From NCBI RefSeq assembly GCF_001761465.1, contig NZ_CP017479.1, forward strand, positions 682,001 through 746,000: a stretch of DNA of 64,000 bases, read 5' to 3'. Under the pieces are notes generated by a model. That model was not told the origin of the DNA. It saw only the letters and a program-made list of their open reading frames with translations, and made no database searches. Below, piece after piece: positions 47,101-56,249 of the stretch; position 1 is the first letter of the stretch, and every line of letters begins with the position of its first letter. The position numbers were made by a program, and so were the translations under genes. The DNA is from Flavobacterium gilvum (lineage in GTDB: Bacteria; Bacteroidota; Bacteroidia; Flavobacteriales; Flavobacteriaceae).

Positions 47101-48711
47101 TTCATCATTGGTTTTAAACCAATCCGAATACGCCATATACACATCTGAATGTAAATAAATATGATCTGAAGATATTCCACTATGATTGAAGTCGTAATTG
47201 GGATTAAAAAGATTTTGGAAATTAGACGTCTCTATAGCAAGCGAATTACCAAATAAATTTTTCACATTATCCGGAAGATAATTATTCAGAAAAACGGCAG
47301 CGCGTGAAAATACAGGATAACTATAAAAATCAATTGCCACATAAGGACTTGTCCCCTTATTGCAAAACAGGTCAGATAAATACCACACCGCTTTAACAGC
47401 CTTATCACTTATGTTAGTATCATTAGGGTTAAATTTTAAATATCTGGCAAACGTCTTCAAGAAATTAACCTGATTACTATTTGTTAAAGGATTACCGGTT
47501 ATAGTATTCCCATTAACCGTAATATTTAAAGCGTTATAATCATTAATAGCTGTGTCTAATTGAGCTGACGTAGGAGGTGTTGTCCCAAGAAGCTGATCCG
47601 ATAAACTAGCTCGGATAGCCGCTAAATCACTTATTTCCGAAGGGGTAGCTGCTGTAAGCGGTAAATCGAAATTAAATACTGGTTTACACACCGGAAGCAT
47701 ATTAATGAATTGCCCATTTACTTTTACATAATCCAATCCAGCTTGACGAAATGTAGCAAAATCATCGGCACGGACAAATCGCAGCATAATTTGATCTCCA
47801 TTACTCGAAGCATCAAAAACATAAGAAAATGCAAGCGTTCTTACAACTCCCGATCCAGTGATAACAACAGCAGATTCGCCCAAAACAACATTGTCGGTTA
47901 CATTATAAACCTGGAGTTTGAATGCACAATATGATGCGGCTAATTGCCAATATTTTACTTCAAGATTAATTACTTCATTGGCAGAAGGACTTCCATCCAG
48001 TAAATATTGCACTCCCTGCAACGTAGGTGTAGTAGCAGTTCCTTTAATAGCGATTGCCCCATCATTAAGACCGTCTCCATTATCGGCATCAGTTTTAATT
48101 CCAGCTGCTGCTACAGTAGGATTTTCAATTTTTGTCCAGGAAAAATCAGTTACATCAAAGCTGACAGACGGTGGCGCCTGCATGCTGATTAATTGCCCAT
48201 TAATCTTCAAATAATCTATACCTGCCTGACGAGTAGTTGCACTTACGTCATCGGCACAGACTAATCGTGCCATAATTTGGTGACCAACATTTGAGTCTGT
48301 AAACGTATAGGAAAATGGGGTTGTACCTACACCACTCGTTGGAGTTGAAATCACAGGCGATTCTGCCAAAACAAGGTTATCGGTTACGTCATAAACCTGC
48401 ATTTTAAATTTTAAAGATGCCGAGCCAATTTGATAATAATTTACTTCAAGATTGATTTGTTCACCACTTACAGGACTTCCTGCCAGTTGATATTGCAATC
48501 CTTGTAATGTAGATGTGTTTGCCGCATTTTTAAGAATCATTGCGCCATCTCCAGCACCGTCACCATTGTCGGCATCTGTATAATAAATGCTTATGCCGCC
48601 ATTTTCAATTTTTGACCAATTAAAATGACCTGAATCAATTGTGATTTGTGCTCTGGCTGCACCAGAAATCAAAAACAGATAGAGTAATAATTGAGTAATT
48701 TTTTTTTTCAT
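44170..48711 (-). CDS. Multimodular PL8 polysaccharide lyase with T9SS sorting domain
   Basis: 1513 residues. Signal peptide (LFLISGAARAQ). Two tandem carbohydrate-binding-like modules of about 155 residues each (22-176 and 184-340), both with TDADNGDG, LQG(L/V)QYLLDG-type and RQAG(I/L)DY motifs. A PL8 lyase follows (about 345-1120): helical toroid with the catalytic His/Tyr pair in LGYHHSNSYDGYMYAYG, then GSEIYAGQNRFGRYQSYG and GWDWNYNPGATTIVLPW. Next come a Big-2-like domain (TSGLPVSYTSSNTDVATISG), a bacterial Ig domain (VSITSPLANANYDALANITI) and a type A T9SS C-terminal domain (FSVYPNPVHDNFNVSVS ... GNYIVVIQNG). The tail indicates secretion to the cell surface or medium. Xanthan, hyaluronan and chondroitin are all possible substrates. 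Confidence 0.9.
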   Translation of the reverse strand: MKKKITQLLLYLFLISGAARAQITIDSGHFNWSKIENGGISIYYTDADNGDGAGDGAMILKNAANTSTLQGLQYQLAGSPVSGEQINLEVNYYQIGSASLKFKMQVYDVTDNLVLAESPVISTPTSGVGTTPFSYTFTDSNVGHQIMARLVCADDVSATTRQAGIDYLKINGQLISMQAPPSVSFDVTDFSWTKIENPTVAAAGIKTDADNGDGLNDGAIAIKGTATTPTLQGVQYLLDGSPSANEVINLEVKYWQLAASYCAFKLQVYNVTDNVVLGESAVVITGSGVVRTLAFSYVFDASSNGDQIMLRFVRADDFATFRQAGLDYVKVNGQFINMLPVCKPVFNFDLPLTAATPSEISDLAAIRASLSDQLLGTTPPTSAQLDTAINDYNALNITVNGNTITGNPLTNSNQVNFLKTFARYLKFNPNDTNISDKAVKAVWYLSDLFCNKGTSPYVAIDFYSYPVFSRAAVFLNNYLPDNVKNLFGNSLAIETSNFQNLFNPNYDFNHSGISSDHIYLHSDVYMAYSDWFKTNDEKIRFLKTAKRFVERFTMHTANGNDGIKKDGLGYHHSNSYDGYMYAYGTATTVLKSMIDTGFQIDQSSYLRFRDAIYAQVMYSNDGGVKPFAMAGRNAQTKTTTLSSNTLGNLAIVGGKILGLPGADPVLAGTYNRKYGVNSQFNYSTVTPFEEGFVQFNYANLGIYRKNNWIASMKGQSNVLWGSEIYAGQNRFGRYQSYGALDIIYPGNVSTGNGYSDIGWDWNYNPGATTIVLPWSKLHAEKERIDEYNTYGFAGSLALGQANKGVLSKTTGQSGLFSMKFKERTDLGFGTVYGPNTHNGTFEFTKTYFTIDDMIICLASGITNNDATNPTVTTLSQRLNNNSNDVLVNGEVKTNQATDSFEGTSANWIIDNFSTGFYILPNSGTLKIRNSNQVTPYLTQVNPSDATIASNKGNNYRVAYLDHGTAPTNSSYEFVCIPSANAGRMTQFAQQMQSDKPYTVYQNNANQQIIEHKASKTWAYALPAANTAIVDGLIKANDTPCLAMYKSLNDNNTEILLSVSNPDMGAAPSTPKMITLTLNREWTISQGNANANLGTATAEGTTITFTLADGFPVEIKLNRVLTPQTITFDPIPTKAFTDATFDLTATATSGLPVSYTSSNTDVATISGNTVTIVGRGTSTIAAKQDGNDTYDVATEVEQVLRVNTEPTVSITSPLANANYDALANITISANATDADGSVSKVEFFNGETKLGEVTTAPYSFDWNNVTSGSYALTAKATDNDGAVTTAAVVNVNVVCPLVQLSIPDVYAMNPAIDDANTIYRGYGPTSLTLNSLVQGDQEFTYTWNTEAHTPSISVTQAGEYTVTVSYAGGCQSTASITVNTLDVSCGNNNDKVQICHNNTIICVAQSAVQSHLNHGDKLGSCDSTSKVVVNEGSTTSANFSVYPNPVHDNFNVSVSSKLDPNATIGIYNILGNKLRQVRFTTVPQNVFVGDLPSGNYIVVIQNGVETFRSTIVKQ

Positions 48712-48780
48712 TTTTTGTGGTTTTTGTTTTTAGATTAGCTAATAGTTTAAAAAGCTTATATTTGATTGCGAAATCGATTT

Positions 48781-48807
48781 CAAAAATACTTTAGAAGGAG
48801 ACTTCAA
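48781..48807 (-). promoter_or_regulatory. Putative promoter and palindrome upstream of the multimodular PL8 gene
   Basis: Minus strand TTG (48807-48805), 16-nt spacer, TATTTTTG (48788-48781). The perfect 12-bp palindrome GAAATCGATTTC (48781-48770) follows at the expected start region and could be an operator. Confidence 0.4.
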
Positions 48808-49121
48808 AGGGCGGATATTGTTCCATTTTTGGTTTAAAATATTCCATTTATCACTGGTTTCCAACATTTTAAACACCTCATCATTAATACTTTTACTGTG
48901 TTGGTACATTCTAGTATTATTCTAACATAAAAGTCTCATTACTCTCATTCTAACATATGTTGTATTTTGACAACTCTTCCTTAGTTAGTTCGGGCTTTAA
49001 TAGTAACTACAAAAGATTCTATACTATATCTAAAAACCCTATTTTGAGGATGGATTCATTAAATTTACCAACAATATATTCTTATGAAAATTGATCAAAA
49101 CAATACTATTTTTCCAAAAAA

Positions 49122-49156
49122 AAAGAGACAAGCCAGAAGTATGTACTTGTCTCTTT
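49122..49156. terminator. Bidirectional terminator hairpin
   Basis: AAAGAGACAAG pairs with CTTGTCTCTTT around a 13-nt loop, preceded by a long A run (T run on the minus strand). It terminates the chondroitin-lyase-like gene transcript. Confidence 0.75.
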
Positions 49157-49361
49157 ATAGAATTTCTGCTAATTGCTTTTTTCCTACAATATTATTTTAA
49201 CTTAAAAATCAATTACATTGCTGAGTGAAATATTTTACATAATTGTCTATGCTACTTTACGCTCGGTTTCTTGTGAATGACCACAGAGTGTCACAGATAT
49301 TATTTCTAATAACAAAAAATATTTTTTTCACATTAATTTATTTTATTCTGTTAATCCTTTT

Positions 49362-49494
49362 TTATACTAATATTAATTCGTTTGTAACATCATCTAAAAT
49401 ATTCCCTCCAACAAATATTTCAAAATCTCCGGCATCTACTTTTAATTTTAGATTTCATCCAAATAATCTAAATCGGTTGGATTTAATGTAAATA
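49362..49494 (-). pseudogene. Relic of a GH3 C-terminus
   Basis: The minus strand reads IFTLNPTDLDYLDE, a frameshift, then LKLKVDAGDFEIFVGGNILD, DVTNELILV and a stop. It matches the end of the GH3 gene at 52771-55080 (TFTLNSSDLSYLDENLKPKV, DAGDFEIFVGGNSVDGVTNK), also at the nucleotide level. A one-base deletion after LDE causes the shift. The relic begins immediately after the stop codon of the PL8 gene 49495-52512. Confidence 0.85.
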
Positions 49495-52400
49495 TCATTT
49501 CTTTAATTCCATCGTATTAGTATATCCATGCCTACACTGCATGATTATAATTGTTGTATCTTCATCATAGTTTACAGACTTCACAAAATCATAATTACCC
49601 GTTTTCCATTTACCATTCAAAATGATAGTAAGTGTTACCGGCTCACTATAGGCTATAAAACCACTACGGGTTTCATTGCCTTTACTAAAATTCAAATCGG
49701 GTTGTACAGCTCCTAGTGTCAGCGCATTGTCAGCTTTTTGTTGCAACATTAAAATAGAAGGATCTGATACTTCTCTTATTAAGATATCATCATATTTACC
49801 CGCTTCAAAAAAAACACAACCCATTGTATTACTCGTTTTATCCAATACGATATGTGCCTTGTTGTCTGCTCTTATAATTTTATAATTAGCAGCATCGGCT
49901 TCCGTTTTTGCTTTAAAATTCTGCTGGTCATTCGAAGACATAAATGGGTAAATAACATACTGATACGAAGCATCCTGAGGTGCTGTTCCATGATCAATCC
50001 ATGCTGCAGCAAAATCACCTTCTGTCTTTTTTATGGCGGTTTCTGGCGATTTTGGCCCATTGTTTACGGAATAGGTACCTAAGTAGGATTGCTGTTTTTT
50101 CTTAGACATCTGTATATTCTGTTGTGAGATAACATAATAACCATTACCAAATGGATCAACAATTCTTTTACCAGCTTCGGTACTTATGGGAAAACTGCTT
50201 ACAGCTCCAGCATCTGTATATACAGGAATAGCATCATCTTTTAGAAAAGTCTGAAAGAGATTGGTTTGCACAGGATATTCCTTATCTACAGCTGAAATAT
50301 CAGTTCCAATGCAAATGAGTTTATCCCCAAAAGAGAACACCGATTTTTTTGCTTTCAATTTTCCTTCAAAACCTACGCTTCTGTCTGCTGTTAGTCCATC
50401 TGAATTAGAACCTTTACTTTCATCCAATATAAAACCAAACACACCATTATTAGTAAGAGTAGCCGCCCCAACAAAGCTTTGTTCAGAAAGAAACATTAAT
50501 AAAGACTTGGGGGATTCCAACTTTTCAAATGGCAAATGAATTACTGTTGCACCCGGATACCGGTTCCAATCCCAACCTTCCTGAACAAAACCACTTCCTT
50601 TTTCTCCTTCGTTATTCAATAACTCTATTGTACCATTGGCAGGATATCTTCCATAGCGATTGTTCCCAACATAAATTTCAGAAGCCCATAAATATTTACT
50701 GTATCCTTTTATTAAAGCAGCCCAATCGCTATGACGATGAACAGCCGTTGCAGCATACGGGAATACTGTATAACCAGGCATTTGTTGTGACTTAATCCCT
50801 TCTTTGGTAAACAGAGCTACATTATCCTTATCCTCTTTCCATAATCGGATATAGGCCCCAGCTAAATCTTTGTCAATGGCGCTAGTCCCTTGAGGATTAC
50901 CTGCTTTGGCCATATCGAGAAAGGCACTTTTCAAACTTATAATACTTCCTACAAAAGGATGTCTTCCGTCATTACCAAAACCAGTGTCATATAATTGAGA
51001 ATAAATGGCGGTAGCCATCAACGCCTTTTTAAAATTCTCGTGTCCAGCCTTACTTATTTTAAATCCAGTACCCGATAATAGATAAAGATTATTACCCATA
51101 GTTGAAAAAGCTCCAATCCCATAAGCAGGATAATGCCCAGCGTGATGCCATACCGTCCCATCAGTGCGAAAACCTTCAGCTTTTTCTTTCTGGGAAAGTA
51201 TAATACTTAGATAACTACTATAGGCATTCAAAAGAGTAACCTGTTTTGCCTTGTCATTATTTAAAAAAGGCTGCAACAAAAATCCAAACGATTGTGTGTT
51301 AAGAAAATCGACATCCACCACTTTATCATCGTTTACTATGCGTCCAAAATTGTTAATCCATTGCAAACTTCTTTCTATTTGCGGTAAGATTCCAGCTTCA
51401 TGCAAGGGCTGCTTCATAATATAAAAAGCCGGAGTCAGTTCTCGTGTCGCATAATATATAACATCTCTACATATATTTGATGCTCCTTCTTGCCAACCTT
51501 GATCGAGAAAATACCTACTCGCTAACAAGAACATATCCAAAAGCTCCTCTTTATCCTTCTGATTAGACGTTGTTGCATACGCTTTTGCTATATCCTGTAT
51601 TAATTGCCCAAAAGGTCTTATTTCGTTATATGTTTTCGACCCTTGCCCCGAAAAATAAAAATAGGTATCATCTTTAGTAGGTATTAAAGGAAGTCCTTTA
51701 ATCGTTGTTCCATTTTCAAAAATACCCGTTGCAGCAAACCTTTCTTTTAACGAGGCCATATCATATTTGACGGCAGTTGGCAGAAGCTTTTGGTATATTT
51801 TGCTTTCAATAAGTGCTAAATCTTTTAGTTGCTTTTCTGACACTTGACTTGACTTGATCTGTTTCAGCAATTGCATATTACTCAATCGCTGACCATCCTT
51901 CAAAATACCTTTATCATAAAAAGGACTTATTCCATCAGACAAGCTAAAACGATCGTCAAAATATTTTGAAAAAATAATATCATCAAAATAGAGCTTTCCT
52001 CCGTGAGTATTTGAACTCATCTGCACATAGTCAAAATCAAAAGCATCCGTTTCTGATGGTCTATTCCCTTCCATTTTATAAAATGGGATAATCAGTCTTC
52101 TCCATCCTGTGAAGTTTAGTGAAACATTAAACCATGCTTCTTCCTTTCCATTTTTCAAAAAACTGATTTTAAAATTGCCTTTTTGTGGCTTTTCATTATA
52201 TACAGAAAAGAAAAAAGTAGGGCTAAATTTAAAAATACCGGCATAGGTCACATTCTTTGTATCATACGGTATGCCTGAAAAATATCCGGTACCAAAAGAA
52301 CTCTTTTCATCCTTCCATTCCCATTTTAGCGACTGCTTTCCCATTAAATAGTGTTCATCACTCACTGATAGTGCCTCTTTATCTGAAGATTGGTACTTCA

Positions 52401-52512
52401 GTAGCGTTTTAGCATTTTCAAAAGACTCTACAATAGGTTTTGTCTCTGGTGATTGCGCAAAAACTGGAACACTTATACTATAAAAAAACAGTAAATAAAA
52501 TATTTTTTTCAT
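49495..52512 (-). CDS. PL8 chondroitin ABC lyase-like enzyme
   Basis: 1005 residues, close to the 1021 of Proteus vulgaris chondroitinase ABC I. Signal peptide (YSISVPVFAQ). The N-terminal domain (about 25-190) is the beta-sandwich of these lyases (FSPTFFFSVYNEKPQKGNF, GGKLYFDDIIFSKYFDDRF). The helical domain carries the catalytic His and Tyr in TVWHHAGHYPAYGIG with the same seven-residue spacing as His501/Tyr508, an Arg in FGNDGRHPFVGS and the Glu in WASEIYVGNNRYGRYPANG. GWDWNRYPGATVIHLP is the shared PL8 motif. Likely eliminative cleavage of chondroitin/dermatan sulfate or hyaluronan. No T9SS tail, so it is probably periplasmic. Confidence 0.88.
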   Translation of the reverse strand: MKKIFYLLFFYSISVPVFAQSPETKPIVESFENAKTLLKYQSSDKEALSVSDEHYLMGKQSLKWEWKDEKSSFGTGYFSGIPYDTKNVTYAGIFKFSPTFFFSVYNEKPQKGNFKISFLKNGKEEAWFNVSLNFTGWRRLIIPFYKMEGNRPSETDAFDFDYVQMSSNTHGGKLYFDDIIFSKYFDDRFSLSDGISPFYDKGILKDGQRLSNMQLLKQIKSSQVSEKQLKDLALIESKIYQKLLPTAVKYDMASLKERFAATGIFENGTTIKGLPLIPTKDDTYFYFSGQGSKTYNEIRPFGQLIQDIAKAYATTSNQKDKEELLDMFLLASRYFLDQGWQEGASNICRDVIYYATRELTPAFYIMKQPLHEAGILPQIERSLQWINNFGRIVNDDKVVDVDFLNTQSFGFLLQPFLNNDKAKQVTLLNAYSSYLSIILSQKEKAEGFRTDGTVWHHAGHYPAYGIGAFSTMGNNLYLLSGTGFKISKAGHENFKKALMATAIYSQLYDTGFGNDGRHPFVGSIISLKSAFLDMAKAGNPQGTSAIDKDLAGAYIRLWKEDKDNVALFTKEGIKSQQMPGYTVFPYAATAVHRHSDWAALIKGYSKYLWASEIYVGNNRYGRYPANGTIELLNNEGEKGSGFVQEGWDWNRYPGATVIHLPFEKLESPKSLLMFLSEQSFVGAATLTNNGVFGFILDESKGSNSDGLTADRSVGFEGKLKAKKSVFSFGDKLICIGTDISAVDKEYPVQTNLFQTFLKDDAIPVYTDAGAVSSFPISTEAGKRIVDPFGNGYYVISQQNIQMSKKKQQSYLGTYSVNNGPKSPETAIKKTEGDFAAAWIDHGTAPQDASYQYVIYPFMSSNDQQNFKAKTEADAANYKIIRADNKAHIVLDKTSNTMGCVFFEAGKYDDILIREVSDPSILMLQQKADNALTLGAVQPDLNFSKGNETRSGFIAYSEPVTLTIILNGKWKTGNYDFVKSVNYDEDTTIIIMQCRHGYTNTMELKK

Positions 52513-52770
52513 TTTGGTATATACTTTGACATTTCCTTTTTTTGAACCCGATGTTCTTATACTTCATTAAGCTCCCTTTTTATCAAACTTATTCTTTATT
52601 ATTCACCTGAGCTTAAATTTATTTTGTATTGGATACTAGACCTTATAAATATCTAATTACTAACATATAATACCTACAAGGTCCCGAAAAATACCTTGCA
52701 GGAACATCAAGCGACATAATTTAATTTGTAAATCAATCTATGACATATTAATTGAAATAAAGATATTAGA

Positions 52771-55080
52771 TTACTTTTTTTGTACCAATGTAAATTTATT
52801 GGTAACACCATCCACACTATTTCCTCCAACAAATATTTCAAAATCTCCGGCATCTACTTTTGGTTTTAGATTTTCATCCAAATAGCTCAAATCAGATGAA
52901 TTTAATGTAAAAGTTACCGTTTGCGTTCCTCCGGCAGGAATACTTACACGTTGAAACGCCCTCAACTGTCTAGGAGCTTGGGTTACATGCTTGGTATGCA
53001 AATTCGTAAAATACAATTGTACTATTTCATCTCCATCTCTACTGCCTGTATTGGTTATATTTACAGACAATTCTATCTTTTCGTCTGTCGAAAATTTATC
53101 TTTTGCAAATTTGATGGCTCCATATTGAAACGTGGTATAAGACAATCCGAAACCGAAAGGATATAAACAGTAATATCTATCTTTAGAAACAATTCCATTG
53201 ACTTTAGTTTCTGGATACTCTGCAACACTTCCTTCCCTTCCATAAGGACGAGTAATTTGTGTCAAAGGAATCTGCCCTGTATGTCTTGGTATAGTTACGG
53301 TAGTCTTACCCGATGGGTTCACTTTCCCTGCCAATATTTCGGCAAGAGCATTCCCTCCTTCTTCTCCAGCAGGAAACATTTGCAAAACGGCATCCACTTT
53401 ATCAATCCAGTTTAGCATAGTTACAGGTCGGCTATCATCCAACACAACAATCACAGGTTTGCCCAAACTGCTAATTGTTTTTATAAGTTCTTCTTGAACA
53501 CCCATCAAGTTTAAATCGATGCGGTCTTGCGATTCACCACCAGTCACACTATATTGTCCTCCCATCACCAATACGATTATATCCGATTGTTTTGCAATAT
53601 TGACCGCTTCTTCAAAGCCAGTTGTATCCTTACCGGTAAGCGTACAACCTTTCGCATAACGAATAGTGGCTGTTGAACCAAAAATATTTTTTATTCCATC
53701 TACAGGACTAACACTAGGCACTCCGGCAGATGAATACCCTCCTAATTGAGCCACATTGGCATTAGGTCCGATAACAGCTATACTCTTAGCTGTCGCTGCG
53801 ATTGGCAGTACATTGTTTTTATTTTTCAACAATACAATACTTTCTTCTGCTGCTTTTTTTGCCAATGCTCTAAACTCAGGAGCATTACATAATTTGGTAG
53901 CCTGAGTAGTATCTTCAATATAAGGATGTTCGAACAGTCCCATCTCAAATTTTACACGCAGAATTCGTTTTACGCTTTCATCAATTACCGATTGGTCAAT
54001 ATTTCCTTTTTTAACCTCATCTACTAATTCTACATAAGCTTTGTATCTAGGTAAATCAACATCCAAACCTGCCTTGGCACATATCACAGCTGCCTCTCCT
54101 TTTGATTCGGCTATTTTGTGCATGCCCATGGTATGTACTACACCACTCCAATCCGACACGGTATAGCCGGTAAATCCCCATTCTTTCCTCAATATATCGG
54201 TAAGCAGCCATTTATTGGCATGGCAAGGCACTCCGTCTATGGCATTATAGGCCGCCATTAACGATTTTGCATGCGCTTCGGTTACCGCTGCTTTATAAGG
54301 AACCAAATGAATTTCTCTTAGCTCTCTTTCACTCAAAGAAACATTAGCTGCATCCAACCCATTGGAAGGTACAAAATTTGCAGCAAAGTGTTTCGGCGTG
54401 CAGATAACTCCATTTTGTTGTACATTCTTGATAAATTCAACAGCAAAACGGGAAGCCAAATAAGGGTCTTCCCCATACGTTTCTTCCATTCTCCCATGAC
54501 GTGGATCCCTTGCCAAATCAAGTACTGGGCTCAATGCCTGTCTGATACCTCGACTATAAGCTTCTTTTCCGATAGCATCTGTTATTTTTTTCATAAGTGG
54601 TAAGTCCCATGTACAAGAAAGTGCAATAGACTGAGGATAAGTAGTAGCACCAAAGCCTTTTACTCCATGCAAAGCCTCATCATTTATAAGTGTAGGAATA
54701 CCTAATCTCGTTTCTTCTACGGCAACTTTTTGAATTTCATTGACTGTTTTAACTCCTTTCGCAGCATCCATATCGGTTGTAGGACAACTAATATGACCAG
54801 TACCGTGGGATTTCATTTGCTGACGGATATAATCGATAGAGTACACCCCACTACTTTTGAATATTTCGTCTCCATCTCCCAAACGCAAAGCACACATTTG
54901 GTATACTTTTTCTTCGAGAGTCATTCGTGCCAGTAAATCATTCACCCGCTTCTCAACTGGAAGAGCGGGGTTCTTATAAGGTAAAATTTTACCATCAGAT
55001 TTTGTTTGCGCGATAATTGCTCCGTTGAAAAGCAAAGAAACAATAACTGCTGATACTGTAGTTGGCAATAAAAATTTCAT
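52771..55080 (-). CDS. GH3 beta-glycosidase
   Basis: Secreted, 769 residues, signal peptide (SLLFNGAIIAQ). Paralogue of 35834-38110 with the same layout: barrel motifs RDPRHGRMEETYGEDPYL and CTPKHFAANFVPS, nucleophile Asp in YTVSDWSGVVHTMG near residue 308, second domain with VIGPNANVAQLGGYS, and a fibronectin-III-like end (VNITNTGSRDGDEIVQLY). A degraded copy of its last 45 codons lies at 49362-49494. It comes 48 bp after the beta-propeller gene on the same strand, so probably in an operon with it and GH95. Confidence 0.9.
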   Translation of the reverse strand: MKFLLPTTVSAVIVSLLFNGAIIAQTKSDGKILPYKNPALPVEKRVNDLLARMTLEEKVYQMCALRLGDGDEIFKSSGVYSIDYIRQQMKSHGTGHISCPTTDMDAAKGVKTVNEIQKVAVEETRLGIPTLINDEALHGVKGFGATTYPQSIALSCTWDLPLMKKITDAIGKEAYSRGIRQALSPVLDLARDPRHGRMEETYGEDPYLASRFAVEFIKNVQQNGVICTPKHFAANFVPSNGLDAANVSLSERELREIHLVPYKAAVTEAHAKSLMAAYNAIDGVPCHANKWLLTDILRKEWGFTGYTVSDWSGVVHTMGMHKIAESKGEAAVICAKAGLDVDLPRYKAYVELVDEVKKGNIDQSVIDESVKRILRVKFEMGLFEHPYIEDTTQATKLCNAPEFRALAKKAAEESIVLLKNKNNVLPIAATAKSIAVIGPNANVAQLGGYSSAGVPSVSPVDGIKNIFGSTATIRYAKGCTLTGKDTTGFEEAVNIAKQSDIIVLVMGGQYSVTGGESQDRIDLNLMGVQEELIKTISSLGKPVIVVLDDSRPVTMLNWIDKVDAVLQMFPAGEEGGNALAEILAGKVNPSGKTTVTIPRHTGQIPLTQITRPYGREGSVAEYPETKVNGIVSKDRYYCLYPFGFGLSYTTFQYGAIKFAKDKFSTDEKIELSVNITNTGSRDGDEIVQLYFTNLHTKHVTQAPRQLRAFQRVSIPAGGTQTVTFTLNSSDLSYLDENLKPKVDAGDFEIFVGGNSVDGVTNKFTLVQKK

Positions 55081-55128
55081 TTTTTTTATTTATTAAAATT
55101 CTATTTAAAAACACTTTGAGACAATTGT

Positions 55129-56241
55129 CTATTTTTTAAACGGTATTACAACATTCCATGAGTGCGTACCATATTCAAAACCACCTGGGCCATCCATTGT
55201 GGCAAAAAAGAAATAGGCTGGCTTTCCATTTTCAAAATAGATAAAAGGTCTTTCCAGTTGTCCCATCGTTTCTGTTTTGCCATCATTGTAACGGAGCGTT
55301 CGCGAATAGGCTTTAGGTGAATCTGCAACAGTCCAGTGAATAGCATCTTTTGAATTGGCTAATACTCCTGCACCTTTCTCTCCAGTATATTTCGCAACGT
55401 GATCTTTGAAAACCACATGATACCCTTTTTTGTCCTTCCAAAAGAAAGGGTCTTCAATCTCCGGCTGACCGGGACCACCTAATACGGGTTGTCCGTTATT
55501 CAATACTTCGAACTTATCGTAGATACTTTTGGCACGAGCCATTCCAAAACACATGCCCGAATACTTATCATTCCCCACATAACTACGGGCTTTAAACATC
55601 AACAAAACAGAACCGTCTTCTTCAATAATTGGACTTGGATTGGAAGTCAGAAAACTGTAAAAAGTATCTGGTTTTGTTTCCAAAACAGGTCTGTCAAAAC
55701 GTTTCCAAGGGCCGTAAGGCGAATCGGCAATGGCAACACCCACTCGCTTGTTACTACGGCCTACAATACACCATTTGCTAGCTAGGTTGAAATCTTGTTT
55801 ATTAGGTTCTTCGAAAGGATGCGTAGATCCCATATAATACAGTATATACTTGTTTTTGTATCGCAATATACGAGGATTGTGCGTAGAACGACCATCCCAG
55901 TATTGTGCACCACGAGCAGGCAAAGCCACATCCGAAAATGTGTATGGGCCTTCGGGTTTATCTGATATCGCGTGCACTACTTCTGATGCTACCATCCAAC
56001 CCGGATGAAACAATATACTATCTGGCCATCGGGAAGCAAACATATGATATTTCTTGTCACCCCCTTTTACAACAGAACTACACCACACCCAATACCCTTT
56101 CATGGAAAAAGCAGGCGTTCTATAGGCTTCTCCCAACTGGCTATAAATTGGGTTGGCTGTAGCTGCTTTTTGTCCCTCACATTCATGAACGTTTATCAAT
56201 TGTATTAGTACAATCAAAACAATTGCGAAATGTCTTTTCAT
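55129..56241 (-). CDS. Secreted five-bladed beta-propeller glycosidase-like protein, copy 1
   Basis: 370 residues with signal peptide (IVLIVLIQLINVHECEGQ). Repeated blade-like motifs suggest the GH43/GH32/GH117-type propeller superfamily: WVWCSSVVKGGDKKYHMFAS, STHNPRILRYKNKYILYYMG, SNPSPIIEEDGSVLLMFKAR, GQPEIEDPFFWKDKKGYHVV and GQLERPFIYFENGKPAYFFF. The EDP motif resembles the conserved Asp site of these folds. The exact family and substrate are unknown to me. It is nearly identical to 61431-62546 apart from the signal peptide. It lies 8 bp after GH95 in the same operon. Confidence 0.75.
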   Translation of the reverse strand: MKRHFAIVLIVLIQLINVHECEGQKAATANPIYSQLGEAYRTPAFSMKGYWVWCSSVVKGGDKKYHMFASRWPDSILFHPGWMVASEVVHAISDKPEGPYTFSDVALPARGAQYWDGRSTHNPRILRYKNKYILYYMGSTHPFEEPNKQDFNLASKWCIVGRSNKRVGVAIADSPYGPWKRFDRPVLETKPDTFYSFLTSNPSPIIEEDGSVLLMFKARSYVGNDKYSGMCFGMARAKSIYDKFEVLNNGQPVLGGPGQPEIEDPFFWKDKKGYHVVFKDHVAKYTGEKGAGVLANSKDAIHWTVADSPKAYSRTLRYNDGKTETMGQLERPFIYFENGKPAYFFFATMDGPGGFEYGTHSWNVVIPFKK

Positions 56242-56249
56242 TTTTTTCT

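Larger units (their letters stand above)
48712..49361. other. Long intergenic region between the two PL8 genes
   Basis: 650 bp, AT-rich. It holds the promoter and palindrome near 48770-48807 and the terminator at 49122-49156. Between 48810 and 49080 I see no gene, RNA or repeat. Confidence 0.5.

Noticed and set aside
52676..52702. Inverted repeat CAAGGT/ACCTTG as terminator of the GH3 gene 52771-55080
   Set aside because: The stem is short and no T run follows on the minus strand, so I could not support termination.
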